A stretch of DNA of 64,000 nt from Catellatospora paridis (GCF_009720365.1 NZ_ML769318.1:146012-210011), one strand, 5' to 3'. Positions 8,041 through 16,747 are shown, counted from the stretch's first letter. Made by a program: numbers and translations. Notes: generated by a model from the sequence alone, not told the origin.

Positions 8041-8068
8041 GGGCCCCGGATCGGTGGATCCGGGGCCC
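8041..8068 (-). terminator. Terminator of the methyltransferase gene
   Basis: A perfect 12-bp stem (GGGCCCCGGATC and its complement) with a 4-base loop, 12 bases past the stop of the methyltransferase. It also insulates the sigma operon that follows. Confidence 0.85.
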
Positions 8069-8080
8069 GTTCGGTTCGGG

Positions 8081-9043
8081 TCACTGGGGCGGGACGAAGT
8101 CCCAGAACGCCCCGTGGCGGTGGTAGGTGTGGTCGCAGCGGGTGCAGGTCGCGGTCTCCGGCGTCCAGTTCAGCCGGGTCATGCACACCGGGCAGACCAT
8201 GCGCCGGGCCAGGCCGGCCAGCTCGGGCGGCAGGTCCACGGTGTGTCCGCCCGGCCGGTCGTATGCCGGCCGCGCGGGATCGTGGCGTCGGGCGACCAGG
8301 AATTGGCTGGGCCCCCACCAGCCCTTGCCCCAGGTCTGCGCGACCACCTCCATGCCGTGCACGAAGGGCCGGGCCAGCTTGTTCGCGCGCGGGGCGACCT
8401 TCTCCCACTGCCGGAAGTTGTTCACGCTCGCGCCCAGTGAGGTGCGCCAGCCGAGGTCGCCGAGCCGGTCGCGGACCGCGCCCAGCCGGAAGTTCCAGAA
8501 CTGCTCCTCGACGCCCATGGCCACCGGGTCCGGGCTGCGCACGTCGCGCAGCTGCCCGCAGCGCAGGCCCCGGGCCAGTCCCAGCACGTGGTGTTTGATC
8601 GGCACGTCGACCAGCCAGCGGCTGCCGACGGTGCGGCTCATCTCGGTCAGCCCGCGGTTCACCTCGGACAGGTGGTGCAGCACCCGGACCACCATGCCCG
8701 CGTCGAACGCGAAATCCCGGAACGGGATGCGGTAGAGGTCGGCGCGCACCAGGTGCAGTTTGCCGGTGGCGACCTCGGCAGCGTGGCGCTCACCGGCGTT
8801 GCGCAGGTTGGTCGCCGAGAAGTCCATGATCACGGAGTGTTCGGCGCGGGCGAGGTAGTGGCCCGCGTTGCGGCCGAACGCCCCGCCGAAGTCGGCGAAC
8901 CAGGCCGGCCGGCCCAGCTTCGGCACCAGCCGCCGCAGCACCCGCTGCTCGGCCCAGAGTTCGTAGTCCCGGCCCGACCAGTATTCGCGGTAGTCGTAGC
9001 CGTTTGCGTCGTAGTCGATGACCTCGACGGGTGTGGTCTGCAT
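8081..9043 (-). CDS. SAM-dependent methyltransferase with C-terminal zinc ribbon
   Basis: 320 residues. A class I methyltransferase core covers about residues 45-160: WFADFGGAFGRNAGHYL as the SAM-binding loop, MDFSATNL as the acidic strand, and FDAGMVVRVLHHLSEV as motif IV. The C-terminus is a small zinc-ribbon-like module, CPVC followed by CTRCDHTYH. Such ribbons are commoner at the N-terminus in this class. The substrate is unknown. Start ATG at 9043 with GGAG about nine bases upstream; an upstream GTG in the same frame is less likely. Monocistronic, ended by the hairpin at 8041. Confidence 0.8.
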   Translation of the reverse strand: MQTTPVEVIDYDANGYDYREYWSGRDYELWAEQRVLRRLVPKLGRPAWFADFGGAFGRNAGHYLARAEHSVIMDFSATNLRNAGERHAAEVATGKLHLVRADLYRIPFRDFAFDAGMVVRVLHHLSEVNRGLTEMSRTVGSRWLVDVPIKHHVLGLARGLRCGQLRDVRSPDPVAMGVEEQFWNFRLGAVRDRLGDLGWRTSLGASVNNFRQWEKVAPRANKLARPFVHGMEVVAQTWGKGWWGPSQFLVARRHDPARPAYDRPGGHTVDLPPELAGLARRMVCPVCMTRLNWTPETATCTRCDHTYHRHGAFWDFVPPQ

Positions 9044-9148
9044 GGCGACCGCTCCGTTCCGCCTCGCGAATTGCCCCAACAGGAGGCTAAGCCACCAGCT
9101 GGCACGAAAGTGACCGAATAGGCAGAAACCTTCCGTCGGCCGAATCGT

Positions 9149-10456
9149 TCACGCGGGAGTCGGGGCCCCGGCCGGGCGGAGGGCGGCGAGTTCGGCGGCG
9201 CGGGCGGCCTCCTCGGCCTGCTTGCGGGCCAGGCCCTCGCGACCGTCGTAGCGCAGGAAGGCGGGCAGCGCGGCGGCCAGCGCGCCGGTGCCGGCCACGC
9301 AGAGCACGCCGCCCCAGACGACCGCGCCGCTGTAACCCCACCAGCGGGCGCTCAGCCCGGCGCGGGTCTGCCCCAGCATCGGGCCGGTCAGGTAGGACAG
9401 CATCTCGATGCCGGCCAGGCGGCCGCGCAGGTGGTCGGGGATGGTCTGGTTCCAGATCACGCCCCGGAACAAGCCGGAGATCATGTCCGAGGCCCCCGCG
9501 ACGACCAGGCCGAGCAGGGCCAGCCAGAGTGAGCCGGCCAGGCCGAACAGCACGATGCCCAGGCCCCAGGCGCCTGCGGCCAGCAGCACTGCCAGGCCGT
9601 GCCGGTGCACCCGGGCCGTCCAGCCGGAGGTGACCGTGACCAGCAGGGAGCCGACCGCCAGCGCGGCGTAGAAGAGGCCGAGCACCGACGCGCCGCCGTA
9701 CTTGTCGGCCACCCACGGGTAGAGGGCGACCGGGAAGGCGAAGAACATCGCGTTGACGTCGACCAGGTAGGTGCCGATCAGCTCGGGGCGGCTGCGGGCG
9801 TACCGGATGCCCTCGACGACCGAGCGCAGCGACGGCCGCTCGGCGGCCTCCGGCGGGGCGACCGCGCGCACCAGCCCGAAGCAGACCAGCGCGACCGCGA
9901 ACGTGGCCAGGTCGAACGCGAACACCCAGGCCACGTCGAAGTTGGCGATCATGAGACCGGCCAGGGTGGGGCCGGCGATCTGGGCGATCTGCCAGCGCAG
10001 CGAGTTCAGCGAGCCGACGGCGGCCATCTCCTCGGCCGGGGCCAGCCGCGGCATCATCGCGTCCATCGCCGGGCGGTGGATGCCGTCGACCGCGGCGGCC
10101 AGGCCCGCGATGACGAACAGCACCCAGACCTTCGGGGTGCCGACCAGGGCGTTGAGCAGCAGGAGCGCGGTGAGCCCGGCGAGCGCCGCCTCGGCCCAGA
10201 AGACGAGCTTGCGCCGGTCCATGTAGTCGGCCAGCGCCCCGCCGACGAACGCCATGAACAGCAGCGGGGCCAGCTCGACCACGCCCAGCAGGCCGACCGT
10301 CAGCGGATCGCCGGTCATCTGCTTGAGCTGGAACGGGATGGTCACGTACGTGATCATCGAACCGAAGCTGCTGACCCCGGCCGCGGTGTACACCAGGCGG
10401 AAGTCACGCCGCCGCAGCGGCGACAGGTCCAGCGCGAAGCGCCTCTTGCTCGTCAC
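9149..10456 (-). CDS. MFS transporter (EntS-like exporter family)
   Basis: 435 residues and about 12 membrane helices. The loop 2-3 motif reads GGALADYMDRRKLV, the usual MFS_3 signature. The opening (RRRDFRLVYTAAGVSSFGS) and WQIAQIAGPTLAGL are typical of the enterobactin-exporter-like family, which exports small molecules by proton antiport. The substrate is unknown. It starts at a GTG and ends in an Ala-rich tail. It lies downstream of the NUDIX gene on the same strand, 51 bases apart, so it may share its transcript. Confidence 0.85.
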   Translation of the reverse strand: MTSKRRFALDLSPLRRRDFRLVYTAAGVSSFGSMITYVTIPFQLKQMTGDPLTVGLLGVVELAPLLFMAFVGGALADYMDRRKLVFWAEAALAGLTALLLLNALVGTPKVWVLFVIAGLAAAVDGIHRPAMDAMMPRLAPAEEMAAVGSLNSLRWQIAQIAGPTLAGLMIANFDVAWVFAFDLATFAVALVCFGLVRAVAPPEAAERPSLRSVVEGIRYARSRPELIGTYLVDVNAMFFAFPVALYPWVADKYGGASVLGLFYAALAVGSLLVTVTSGWTARVHRHGLAVLLAAGAWGLGIVLFGLAGSLWLALLGLVVAGASDMISGLFRGVIWNQTIPDHLRGRLAGIEMLSYLTGPMLGQTRAGLSARWWGYSGAVVWGGVLCVAGTGALAAALPAFLRYDGREGLARKQAEEAARAAELAALRPAGAPTPA

Positions 10457-10507
10457 GTGCGCCGATACTGCCTGGTGGGCCGCGGTCGCGGCAAGCCGTT
10501 ATGGCGC

Positions 10508-11005
10508 TCAGTCGGAGTAGATCTGGCCGGTCTCCTCGAAGCGGGCCAGGTGGTCCAGCGTCCAGCGCACCGCGCCCGAGGTCGGCTCCGGCAGGTCCTC
10601 CGGGGAGAACCAGCCCGCGTCGGCGGCCTCGTCCGGATCGGGGGCCAGTTCGCCGGAGACCTCGGTCAGCAGGTACGACCCGGAGACGTGCTGGTACGTG
10701 TCGCCGAAGATGTTCGTGAAGGTGTACTGCGGGCCGGACAGGAAGGCGAACAGCGTCGCCCGCCCGGCCTTCAGCCCGGTCTCCTCGAACGTCTCCCGGA
10801 CCGCGCAGTCGCGCATCGACTCGCCGAGCTCCATGGCCCCGGCGGGGAAGGCCCAGTACCCGTTGTCGGTGCGTTTGATCAGCAGGACCCGGCCCTGCTC
10901 GTCCCGGATGACGCCACGCGCACCCAGGAAGAAGAGCGTCGCGTCGCCCATGGCCGCACGCATCCTGCCGTGGTACGAGTTCACCCAGCCGTCGTCAGAA
11001 CCCAT
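10508..11005 (-). CDS. NUDIX hydrolase
   Basis: 165 residues. The NUDIX box is complete: GAMELGESMRDCAVRETFEE followed by TG, matching GX5EX7REUXEEXGU, about residues 58-80. Such enzymes hydrolyse nucleoside diphosphates linked to another group; the substrate is not clear. The ATG at 11005 (MGSDDGWVNSYHGRM) is the best start; a longer frame to 11044 exists. Divergent from ku with 65 bases between, so the two promoters are close together. Confidence 0.88.
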   Translation of the reverse strand: MGSDDGWVNSYHGRMRAAMGDATLFFLGARGVIRDEQGRVLLIKRTDNGYWAFPAGAMELGESMRDCAVRETFEETGLKAGRATLFAFLSGPQYTFTNIFGDTYQHVSGSYLLTEVSGELAPDPDEAADAGWFSPEDLPEPTSGAVRWTLDHLARFEETGQIYSD

Positions 11006-11033
11006 GGGCGCCAGCCTAGATCCCACACGGTTC

Positions 11034-11064
11034 TTGCGGTACACGGCCGCCTATCGGGCATACT
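11034..11064 (+). promoter_or_regulatory. Leaderless promoter of the ku operon
   Basis: TTGCGG (11034-11039), a 19-base spacer and CATACT (11059-11064), then six bases to the ATG at 11071. With initiation on or next to that A the mRNA would have no leader. No ribosome site precedes the ATG. Confidence 0.55.
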
Positions 11065-11070
11065 TCCCAT

Positions 11071-12108
11071 ATGAGGGCGATCTGGAAGGGCGCCGTCTCG
11101 TTCGGCCTGGTCTCCATCTCGGTGAAGCTCTACTCCGCCACGGAGGAGAAGGACATCCGATTTCACCAGGTGCACCGTGCCGACGGCGGACGGATCAAGT
11201 ATCAGCGCGTCTGCGCACTCGACGGTGAGCAGGTCAGCTATGACCAGATCGCCAAGGGGTACGACGTGGGCGGCGGCGAGATCGTGGTGCTAACCGACGA
11301 CGATTTCAAGAATCTGCCCCTGACCAGCTCCCGCGCCATCGAGGTGCTGGAGTTCGTGCCCAACGAGCAGATCGACCCGATCCTCTACGACAAGGCGTAC
11401 TTCCTCGAGCCCGACGGCGCGGCCGGGGTGAAGCCGTACCTGCTGCTGCGCGAGGCGCTGGAGAACGTGGACCGGGTCGCGGTGGTGAAGGTGGCGCTGC
11501 GGCAGCGCGAGACCCTGGCGACGGTACGCGTGCACGAGGGCGTGCTGGTGCTCAACACCATGCTGTGGCCGGACGAGGTGCGCGAGGCCGCGTTCGACTT
11601 CCTCGACGACGACGTGAAGCTGCGCCCGCAGGAGGTCAAGATGGCCGCCTCGCTGGTCGACTCGATGTCGGGCGACTTCCGGCCCGAGGAGTTCACCGAC
11701 TCCTACCGCGAGGCGCTGCAGCAGGTCATCGACGTGAAGATCGGCAAGAAGGACACCGTGGTGCAGCCGACCACGGAGGAGCCGATCGCGCCGACGATCG
11801 ACCTGATGGCGGCGCTGCGCCAGTCGGTGGAGCGGGCTCGCGCGGCCCGCGGTGGCGCGGCCGAGCCGGCGGAGAAGCGCACCGGTAACGCCACCGTGCA
11901 CCCGATCAAGAAGGCAGCCAAGGCCGAACCGGAGCACGCCGAGCCCGCGCCGAAGAAGGCGGCGGCCCGCAAGGCGCAGCCCGCGAAGGCCGCATCCGCG
12001 GCGGCCGCCTCGGCCAAGGGCGGGTCGGCACAGGCCGAGGCGAAGAAGTCCACCGCCAAGAAGACGGCGGCCAAGAAGGCGCCGGCGAAGAAGGCCAAGG
12101 CAGCTTGA
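11071..12108 (+). CDS. ku: Non-homologous end-joining protein Ku
   Basis: 345 residues. The Ku core (about 1-250) opens MRAIWKGAVSFGLVSISVKL, the conserved start of bacterial Ku, which forms a ring on broken DNA ends and recruits the ligase. The last 95 residues are a Lys/Ala/Pro-rich tail with KKAAAKK-type repeats, as in other actinobacterial Ku proteins, where such tails bind DNA. The stop TGA overlaps the TTG start of the ligase gene, and that gene overlaps the polymerase gene, so the three form a tight operon. Confidence 0.96.
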   Translation: MRAIWKGAVSFGLVSISVKLYSATEEKDIRFHQVHRADGGRIKYQRVCALDGEQVSYDQIAKGYDVGGGEIVVLTDDDFKNLPLTSSRAIEVLEFVPNEQIDPILYDKAYFLEPDGAAGVKPYLLLREALENVDRVAVVKVALRQRETLATVRVHEGVLVLNTMLWPDEVREAAFDFLDDDVKLRPQEVKMAASLVDSMSGDFRPEEFTDSYREALQQVIDVKIGKKDTVVQPTTEEPIAPTIDLMAALRQSVERARAARGGAAEPAEKRTGNATVHPIKKAAKAEPEHAEPAPKKAAARKAQPAKAASAAAASAKGGSAQAEAKKSTAKKTAAKKAPAKKAKAA

Positions 12109-12962
12109 TCCGCGTCGCGTCCGGCCGGACCGCCATCGCGCCGATGCTGGCCACGGCCGGCCCGCTGCCGAGCGGCCCGCTGTGGGCGTACGAGGTGAAG
12201 TGGGACGGCTACCGGGCCGTCTACGCCGGCGGGCGGTTCCTCGGCCGGTCCGGGCGGCAGCTGACCGGTCCCGCGCTGCCGCCGGTGCCCGAGGTGCTCG
12301 ACGGCGAACTGGTCGCGTTCGACGCGGCCGGCCTGCCCAGCTTCCACGCCATGCAGCAGGGCGCCGCCCCGGTGTACGTCGCCTTCGACGTGATCCGCCC
12401 GGAGCTGACCTACGACCAGCGCCGCGAGGTGCTGGACGGGCTGCGCCTGCCCGCGGTCTGCCCGGCCGCGACCGTCTCACCGAGCTTCGACGACGGTCCG
12501 GCCACCGTCGCGGCGGCCCGCGAACTCGGCCTCGAAGGGGTCATGGCCAAGCGCCGGGCCTCGCGCTACCAGCCCGGGGTGCGCTCACCCGACTGGATCA
12601 AGTGGAAGTTCGTCCGCACCGGCGACTTCGTGATCGGCGGCTGGCGCGCCGGGGCCCGCCCGCTGGGCGCGCTGCTCATCGGCACGCCGCTGCCGGACGG
12701 CACGCTGCGCTACCGCGGTCGGGTCGGCGGCGGGCTGACCGTGCGCACCGAGCGGGCGCTGCTGCCCGTGCTGCGGGACCTGGTCCGCCCGGCCTCGCCG
12801 TTCGCCGGCCCGGCGGAACCGGGAACGTGGGTGGAGCCGCTGCTGGTGGTCGAGGTCCGGTTCAGCGAGATCACGCCCGACGGCCGCCTGCGGTTCCCGA
12901 TCTTCCTGCGGCTGCGCCCGGACAAGCTGCCCGGCGACTGCCTGGGCGAGGACTGCGGATGA
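12105..12962 (+). CDS. ATP-dependent DNA ligase (NHEJ ligase domain)
   Basis: 285 residues, a stand-alone version of the LigD ligase domain. The adenylated Lys is in KWDGYRA (motif I), followed by DGELVAF (motif III), EGVMAKR (motif IV) and DWIKWK (motif V). The OB fold is C-terminal. The start is TTG, overlapping the ku stop as TTGA. A GTG 12 bases in and an ATG at 12144 are alternatives, but the overlap fits translational coupling. It should seal ends held by Ku. In mycobacteria this domain is fused to polymerase and phosphoesterase domains; here it is separate. Confidence 0.93.
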   Translation: MIRVASGRTAIAPMLATAGPLPSGPLWAYEVKWDGYRAVYAGGRFLGRSGRQLTGPALPPVPEVLDGELVAFDAAGLPSFHAMQQGAAPVYVAFDVIRPELTYDQRREVLDGLRLPAVCPAATVSPSFDDGPATVAAARELGLEGVMAKRRASRYQPGVRSPDWIKWKFVRTGDFVIGGWRAGARPLGALLIGTPLPDGTLRYRGRVGGGLTVRTERALLPVLRDLVRPASPFAGPAEPGTWVEPLLVVEVRFSEITPDGRLRFPIFLRLRPDKLPGDCLGEDCG

Positions 12963-13786
12963 AGGTCAGCGTCGACGCCCGCGAGCTGAGCCTGTCGAAC
13001 CTGGACAAGCCGCTCTATCCCGACGGCACCACCAAGGCCGAGGTGATCGACTACTACCACCGGATCGCGCCGGTGATCCTGCCGCACCTGGCCGGCCGTG
13101 CGCTGACCCGCATCCGCTTCCCCGACGGCGCGGACCGGCCCGGCTTCTTCGAGAAGAACGCCCCGCCCAAGAAGCCCGCCTGGGTGCCCGTCTCGCCCGA
13201 CGGCCTGATCATCTGCCAGGAGCCGGCCACCCTGGTCTGGCTGGCCAATCTCGCCGCCCTGGAACTGCACACCCACCAGTGGAGGGTCGGCGGCCCCGGT
13301 CCCGACCGGGTGGTCTTCGACCTGGACCCGGGCCCGCCCGCCGGCCTCGACGAGTGCCGCGCCGTCGCCCTCGCGCTGCGCGACCGCCTGGCCGTCGACG
13401 GCCGCGAGGCCTTCCCGAAGACCTCCGGCCGCAAGGGCATGCAGGTCAGCAGCACCTTCGCGGGCACCTTCGACGAGGTGGCGACCTACGCCCGGGACAT
13501 CGCGGCCGAGTTCGCCGCGGCCGCCAAGGACATGGTCACCGACCAGATGGCCAAGGAGCTGCGCCCCGGCAAGGTCTTCATCGACTGGAGCCAGAACAAC
13601 CAGGCCAAGACGACGGTATGCGTCTACTCCCTGCGCGCCGGCCCCACACCCACCGTCTCCGCCCCCCTGACCTGGGACGAGGTCGCCCATGGCGACTTCA
13701 CCGCAGCCTCCTTCGGCCCCGTCGAGGTCCTCGACCGCGCCGCCCGACTCGGCGACCTCCACGCGGGCCTGCTGGCCGGGCTCTGA
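12959..13786 (+). CDS. LigD-type primase-polymerase (NHEJ polymerase domain)
   Basis: 275 residues, the stand-alone LigD polymerase domain of the archaeo-eukaryotic primase superfamily. The metal site is FDLDPGP. Other family motifs are TSGRKGMQV and IDWSQNNQAKT. It fills gaps and adds nucleotides at aligned ends before sealing. The ATG overlaps the ligase stop as ATGA, and the three genes run ku-ligase-polymerase. No LigD phosphoesterase domain is present in this operon. Confidence 0.93.
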   Translation: MKVSVDARELSLSNLDKPLYPDGTTKAEVIDYYHRIAPVILPHLAGRALTRIRFPDGADRPGFFEKNAPPKKPAWVPVSPDGLIICQEPATLVWLANLAALELHTHQWRVGGPGPDRVVFDLDPGPPAGLDECRAVALALRDRLAVDGREAFPKTSGRKGMQVSSTFAGTFDEVATYARDIAAEFAAAAKDMVTDQMAKELRPGKVFIDWSQNNQAKTTVCVYSLRAGPTPTVSAPLTWDEVAHGDFTAASFGPVEVLDRAARLGDLHAGLLAGL

Positions 13787-13800
13787 GCCTGCGGAGCCGG

Positions 13801-13885
13801 ATATCCACAGGTCAGGGGCGTTGTCCACAGCGTGATATCCACAGGTAGTGACGCGATGTCCACAAGCAGTAGTGAGTTACCCACA
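13801..13885 (+). other. Cluster of five DnaA-box-like sites
   Basis: Five 9-mers on one strand: ATATCCACA (13801), TTGTCCACA (13821), ATATCCACA (13835), ATGTCCACA (13856) and TTACCCACA (13877). The second is an exact actinobacterial DnaA box (TTGTCCACA); the others differ from TT(G/A)TCCACA by one or two bases. Spacing is 14-21 bases. They fill the gap between the convergent NHEJ polymerase and XPB helicase genes, where no promoter is expected. DnaA binding is inferred. Confidence 0.6.
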
Positions 13886-13914
13886 GGGCGACCGTCCGGA
13901 GCCGGCGCGGGTGC

Positions 13915-15588
13915 TCAGGCGCCTGCGGGGCCGCCGCTGAGCACGTCGTCGGCGTCGACGATCGTGTACGCGTAGCCCTGCTCGGCGAGGAAGCGCTGGC
14001 GGTGCGCCGCGTACTCGGTGTCGATGGTGTCGCGGGAGACGACGGTGTAGAAGTGCGCCTGGCGACCGTCGCCCTTGGGCCGCAGCACCCGGCCCAGGCG
14101 CTGCGCCTCCTCCTGGCGCGAGCCGAAGGTGCCCGACACCTGCACCGCCACCGCCGCCTCGGGCAGGTCGATGGAGAAGTTGCCGACCTTGGACAGGATC
14201 AGGGTGCGCACCGAGCCGTCGCGGAACGCGTCGAACAGCCGCTCGCGCTCCTTGTTCGTGGTGCCGCCGTGCACGATCGGCGCGGACACGCCCTTCTCCT
14301 CCAGGTAGCGGCCGATCTCGTGCAGCTGCTCCAGGTAGGCCCCGATCACCAGGACCTGCTCGTCGGAGTGCCGCTCGATCAGCGCCTCGATCACCGGCAG
14401 CTTCGCCTTCGCGGTGGCCGCGAACTTGTACTTCTCCTCCGGCTCGATCGCCGCGTAGGTCAGCCGGTCGGCGTCGGACAGGGTGACCCGGACCTCGGTG
14501 CAGTCGGCGGGGGCGATCCAGCCCTGGGACTCGATGTCCTTCCACGGTGCGTCGTACCGCTTGGGGCCGATCAGGCTGAACACGTCGCCCTCCTTGCCGT
14601 CCTCGCGGACCAGGGTGGCCGTCAGGCCCAGCCGCCGCCGGGCCTGCAGGTCGGCGGTGAACCGGAACATCGGCGCGGGCAGCAGGTGCACCTCGTCGTA
14701 GACGATGAGTCCCCAGTCGCGCGCGTCGAACACGTTCAGGTGCGGGAACGTGCCGTTGCGGCGGGTCGTGAGCACCTGGTACGTGGCGATGGTGACCGGG
14801 CGGATCTCCTTGCGCTCGCCGGAGTACTCGCCGATCTCGTCCTCGGTGAGGGTGGTGCGGGCCAGTAGCTCGCGCCGCCACTGGCGGCCGGCGACGGTGT
14901 TGGTGACCAGGATCAGCGTGGTCGCGCTGACGTCGGCCATCGCGGCCGCCCCGACCAGGGTCTTGCCCGCGCCGCAGGGCAGCACCACCACGCCCGAGCC
15001 GCCGGCCTGGAAGTGCTCCACGGCTTCGCGCTGGTAGGAGCGCAGCTGCCAGCCGTCCTGACGCAGCGCGATCGGGTGCGCCTCGCCGTCGACGTATCCG
15101 GCGAGGTCCTCGGCGGGCCAGCCGAGCTTCAGCAGCACCTGCTTGAGGTGGCCGCGCTCGGAGCCGTGCACGGCGATGGTGTCCGGGTCGAGCTGCGCAC
15201 CGAGCATCCCGGCGACCTTCTTCGACTTCGCCACCTCGACCAGCACGGCGCGGTCCAGCCCGCGCAGCACCAGCCCGTGCGCGGGGTCGTTGAGCAGCTG
15301 CAGCCGGCCGTAGCGGTCCATCGTCTCGGCCACGTCGACCAGCAGCGAGTGCGGCACCGGGTAGCGGGAGAAGCGCAGCAGCGCGTCCACCACGCTCTCG
15401 GCGTCGTGCCCGGCCGCGCGGGCGTTCCACAACCCGAGCGGCGTCAGCCGGTACGTGTGCATGTGCTCGGGCGAGCGCTCCAGCTCGGCGAACGGCGCGA
15501 TCGCCATCCGGCACGCGGTCGCGTCAGGGTGGTCCACCTCGAGCAGCAGGGTCTTGTCGGACTGGACGATCAGCGGGCCGTTCGTCAT
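13915..15588 (-). CDS. DNA repair helicase, XPB/Ssl2 type
   Basis: 557 residues, a superfamily 2 helicase of the bacterial XPB family. An N-terminal damage-recognition-like region (about 1-170) precedes the core. Motif I is PCGAGKT, motif II is YDEVHLL (a DEVH box), motif III is GLTATLVRED, and motif VI is QRLGRVLRPKGDG. An RED motif, also seen in archaeal and eukaryotic XPB, is present. It should unwind DNA in repair. The ATG at 15588 has GAGGTGA before it and is preferred to the GTG six bases upstream. The helicase-associated/WYL gene at 17134 may be a partner. Confidence 0.93.
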   Translation of the reverse strand: MTNGPLIVQSDKTLLLEVDHPDATACRMAIAPFAELERSPEHMHTYRLTPLGLWNARAAGHDAESVVDALLRFSRYPVPHSLLVDVAETMDRYGRLQLLNDPAHGLVLRGLDRAVLVEVAKSKKVAGMLGAQLDPDTIAVHGSERGHLKQVLLKLGWPAEDLAGYVDGEAHPIALRQDGWQLRSYQREAVEHFQAGGSGVVVLPCGAGKTLVGAAAMADVSATTLILVTNTVAGRQWRRELLARTTLTEDEIGEYSGERKEIRPVTIATYQVLTTRRNGTFPHLNVFDARDWGLIVYDEVHLLPAPMFRFTADLQARRRLGLTATLVREDGKEGDVFSLIGPKRYDAPWKDIESQGWIAPADCTEVRVTLSDADRLTYAAIEPEEKYKFAATAKAKLPVIEALIERHSDEQVLVIGAYLEQLHEIGRYLEEKGVSAPIVHGGTTNKERERLFDAFRDGSVRTLILSKVGNFSIDLPEAAVAVQVSGTFGSRQEEAQRLGRVLRPKGDGRQAHFYTVVSRDTIDTEYAAHRQRFLAEQGYAYTIVDADDVLSGGPAGA

Positions 15589-15720
15589 GCTCACCTCGCG
15601 CTGGGGAACTGAGGGTCAACAGTCCAGTCTCCCACGCTCTGACCGAACGGCTGGCAACCGTGCGTCCAGCACAGGCGTCTATAGTCCCGACACCGGCGAT
15701 ATCGAACCTGGGGAGGCCTG

Positions 15721-16572
15721 GTGCGCCGTTTACTCGTGGGCCTGTTGGCAGTCACGACTCTGGCCCTCGCGGCCGCCTGCGACCCGAAGGACAACACTGC
15801 CGGTGGGCAGCCGGACTTCGTGGCCGCACCGACTGATCAGCCCATCCCGGCACCCGCGTCGAGCGATCCGGAGCCGAGCGTGGAGCCTTCGCCGAGCGTG
15901 GTGCCTTCACCCAGCGTGAAGCCCTCGCCCAGCGTGAAGCCCTCACCGACGAAGAAGCCGACGACCAGCCCGGCCGCCGCCGTCTGCCCGCAGGGGGAGC
16001 ACCAGAAGGCCGTCGAGCAGGCACTGGTCACACTCGGCGGATACGGCACGGTCACGGTGGACGGCAAGCAGTCCGCCGCCGACTGCGCCGCGATCAAGAA
16101 GTTCCAGAGGCGCTTCGACATCCGGCCCGTCAACGGCAAGGCCGGCCCGCTGACCAACAGCGTGTCGCAGCGCCTGCTGAAGTCGAAGCCGAGCAGCTGC
16201 AACGCGGGCAACGCGCTCACCGCGTGCATCGACCTGACCAACCAGACCACCTGGATCATGAGCGGTGGCAGGGTCATCTACGGCCCGACGGTGACCCGGA
16301 CCGGCATGGCCGGCTTCACCACGCCGACCGGCTCGTACACGATCCACGACCGGCAGACGAAGAACTGGTCCACCGACTGGGACGTGTGGCTGCCACTGTG
16401 GCAGCGGATCGTGGAGGGAAAGGGTTTCCACACCACCACGACCTACATCCACAACTCCAGCATCGGTTCGCACGGATGTGTCAACCTGCTGCCCGCCGAC
16501 TCGCAGAAGTACTGGAGCACGCTCAAGAGCGGCACCCCGGTCAAGATTTTCGGTCGCCGTCCCGGCACCTGA
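15721..16572 (+). CDS. Lipoprotein L,D-transpeptidase (YkuD fold)
   Basis: 283 residues. A lipobox (LALAAAC, Cys about residue 20) ends the signal peptide, so it is a membrane-anchored lipoprotein. Next come a linker of PSPSV repeats and a peptidoglycan-binding-like segment (KFQRRFDIRPVNGKAGPLT). The catalytic domain has the L,D-transpeptidase motif HNSSIGSHGCVNLLPADS, with Cys as nucleophile. It should form 3-3 peptide cross-links in the wall. Start GTG with GGGGAGG before it. TATAGT at 15680-15685 is a good -10 box. Confidence 0.9.
   Translation: MRRLLVGLLAVTTLALAAACDPKDNTAGGQPDFVAAPTDQPIPAPASSDPEPSVEPSPSVVPSPSVKPSPSVKPSPTKKPTTSPAAAVCPQGEHQKAVEQALVTLGGYGTVTVDGKQSAADCAAIKKFQRRFDIRPVNGKAGPLTNSVSQRLLKSKPSSCNAGNALTACIDLTNQTTWIMSGGRVIYGPTVTRTGMAGFTTPTGSYTIHDRQTKNWSTDWDVWLPLWQRIVEGKGFHTTTTYIHNSSIGSHGCVNLLPADSQKYWSTLKSGTPVKIFGRRPGT
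15883..15954 (+). repeat. Four 18-bp tandem repeats coding the lipoprotein linker
   Basis: Four in-frame 18-base units, the first three reading xPSPSV and the last diverged, inside the L,D-transpeptidase gene. They encode the Pro/Ser spacer between the lipid anchor and the enzyme. Repeat number could vary between strains. Confidence 0.85.
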
Positions 16573-16712
16573 CCGGTCCTCCCCCGAATGGTCGATGACG
16601 GTCAGTCTTTCGGCCTGAATCGATGCAGGACCGCAACCGCTTACCGTGCGGGATGCGTAATCCGATTGCCGTGCGCGTTCGGGGCGCCAAACGGGGGCGA
16701 GCGCAACGTCGG

Positions 16713-16747
16713 ATGGGCCGTGGCGGTTAGGGGCAGCCACGGCCCAT
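16713..16747. terminator. Stem-loop between convergent genes
   Basis: A perfect 12-bp stem (ATGGGCCGTGGC with its complement) and an 11-base loop, 18 bases past the stop of the small membrane protein on the minus strand. It also lies downstream of the L,D-transpeptidase. Confidence 0.75.

Noticed and set aside
11852..12958. An upstream extension of the NHEJ polymerase gene through the ligase region in another frame.
   Set aside because: The translation is Arg/Pro-rich noise, and the ATG at 12959 overlapping the ligase stop begins the recognisable domain.
13801..13885. The DnaA-box cluster as the chromosomal origin.
   Set aside because: No dnaA, dnaN, recF, rpmH or gyrase genes are near, the cluster is small, and there is no AT-rich unwinding region.
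15883..15954. Regular 18-base repeats as a CRISPR-like array.
   Set aside because: They are direct, spacerless and in frame in the L,D-transpeptidase gene, coding a Pro/Ser linker.
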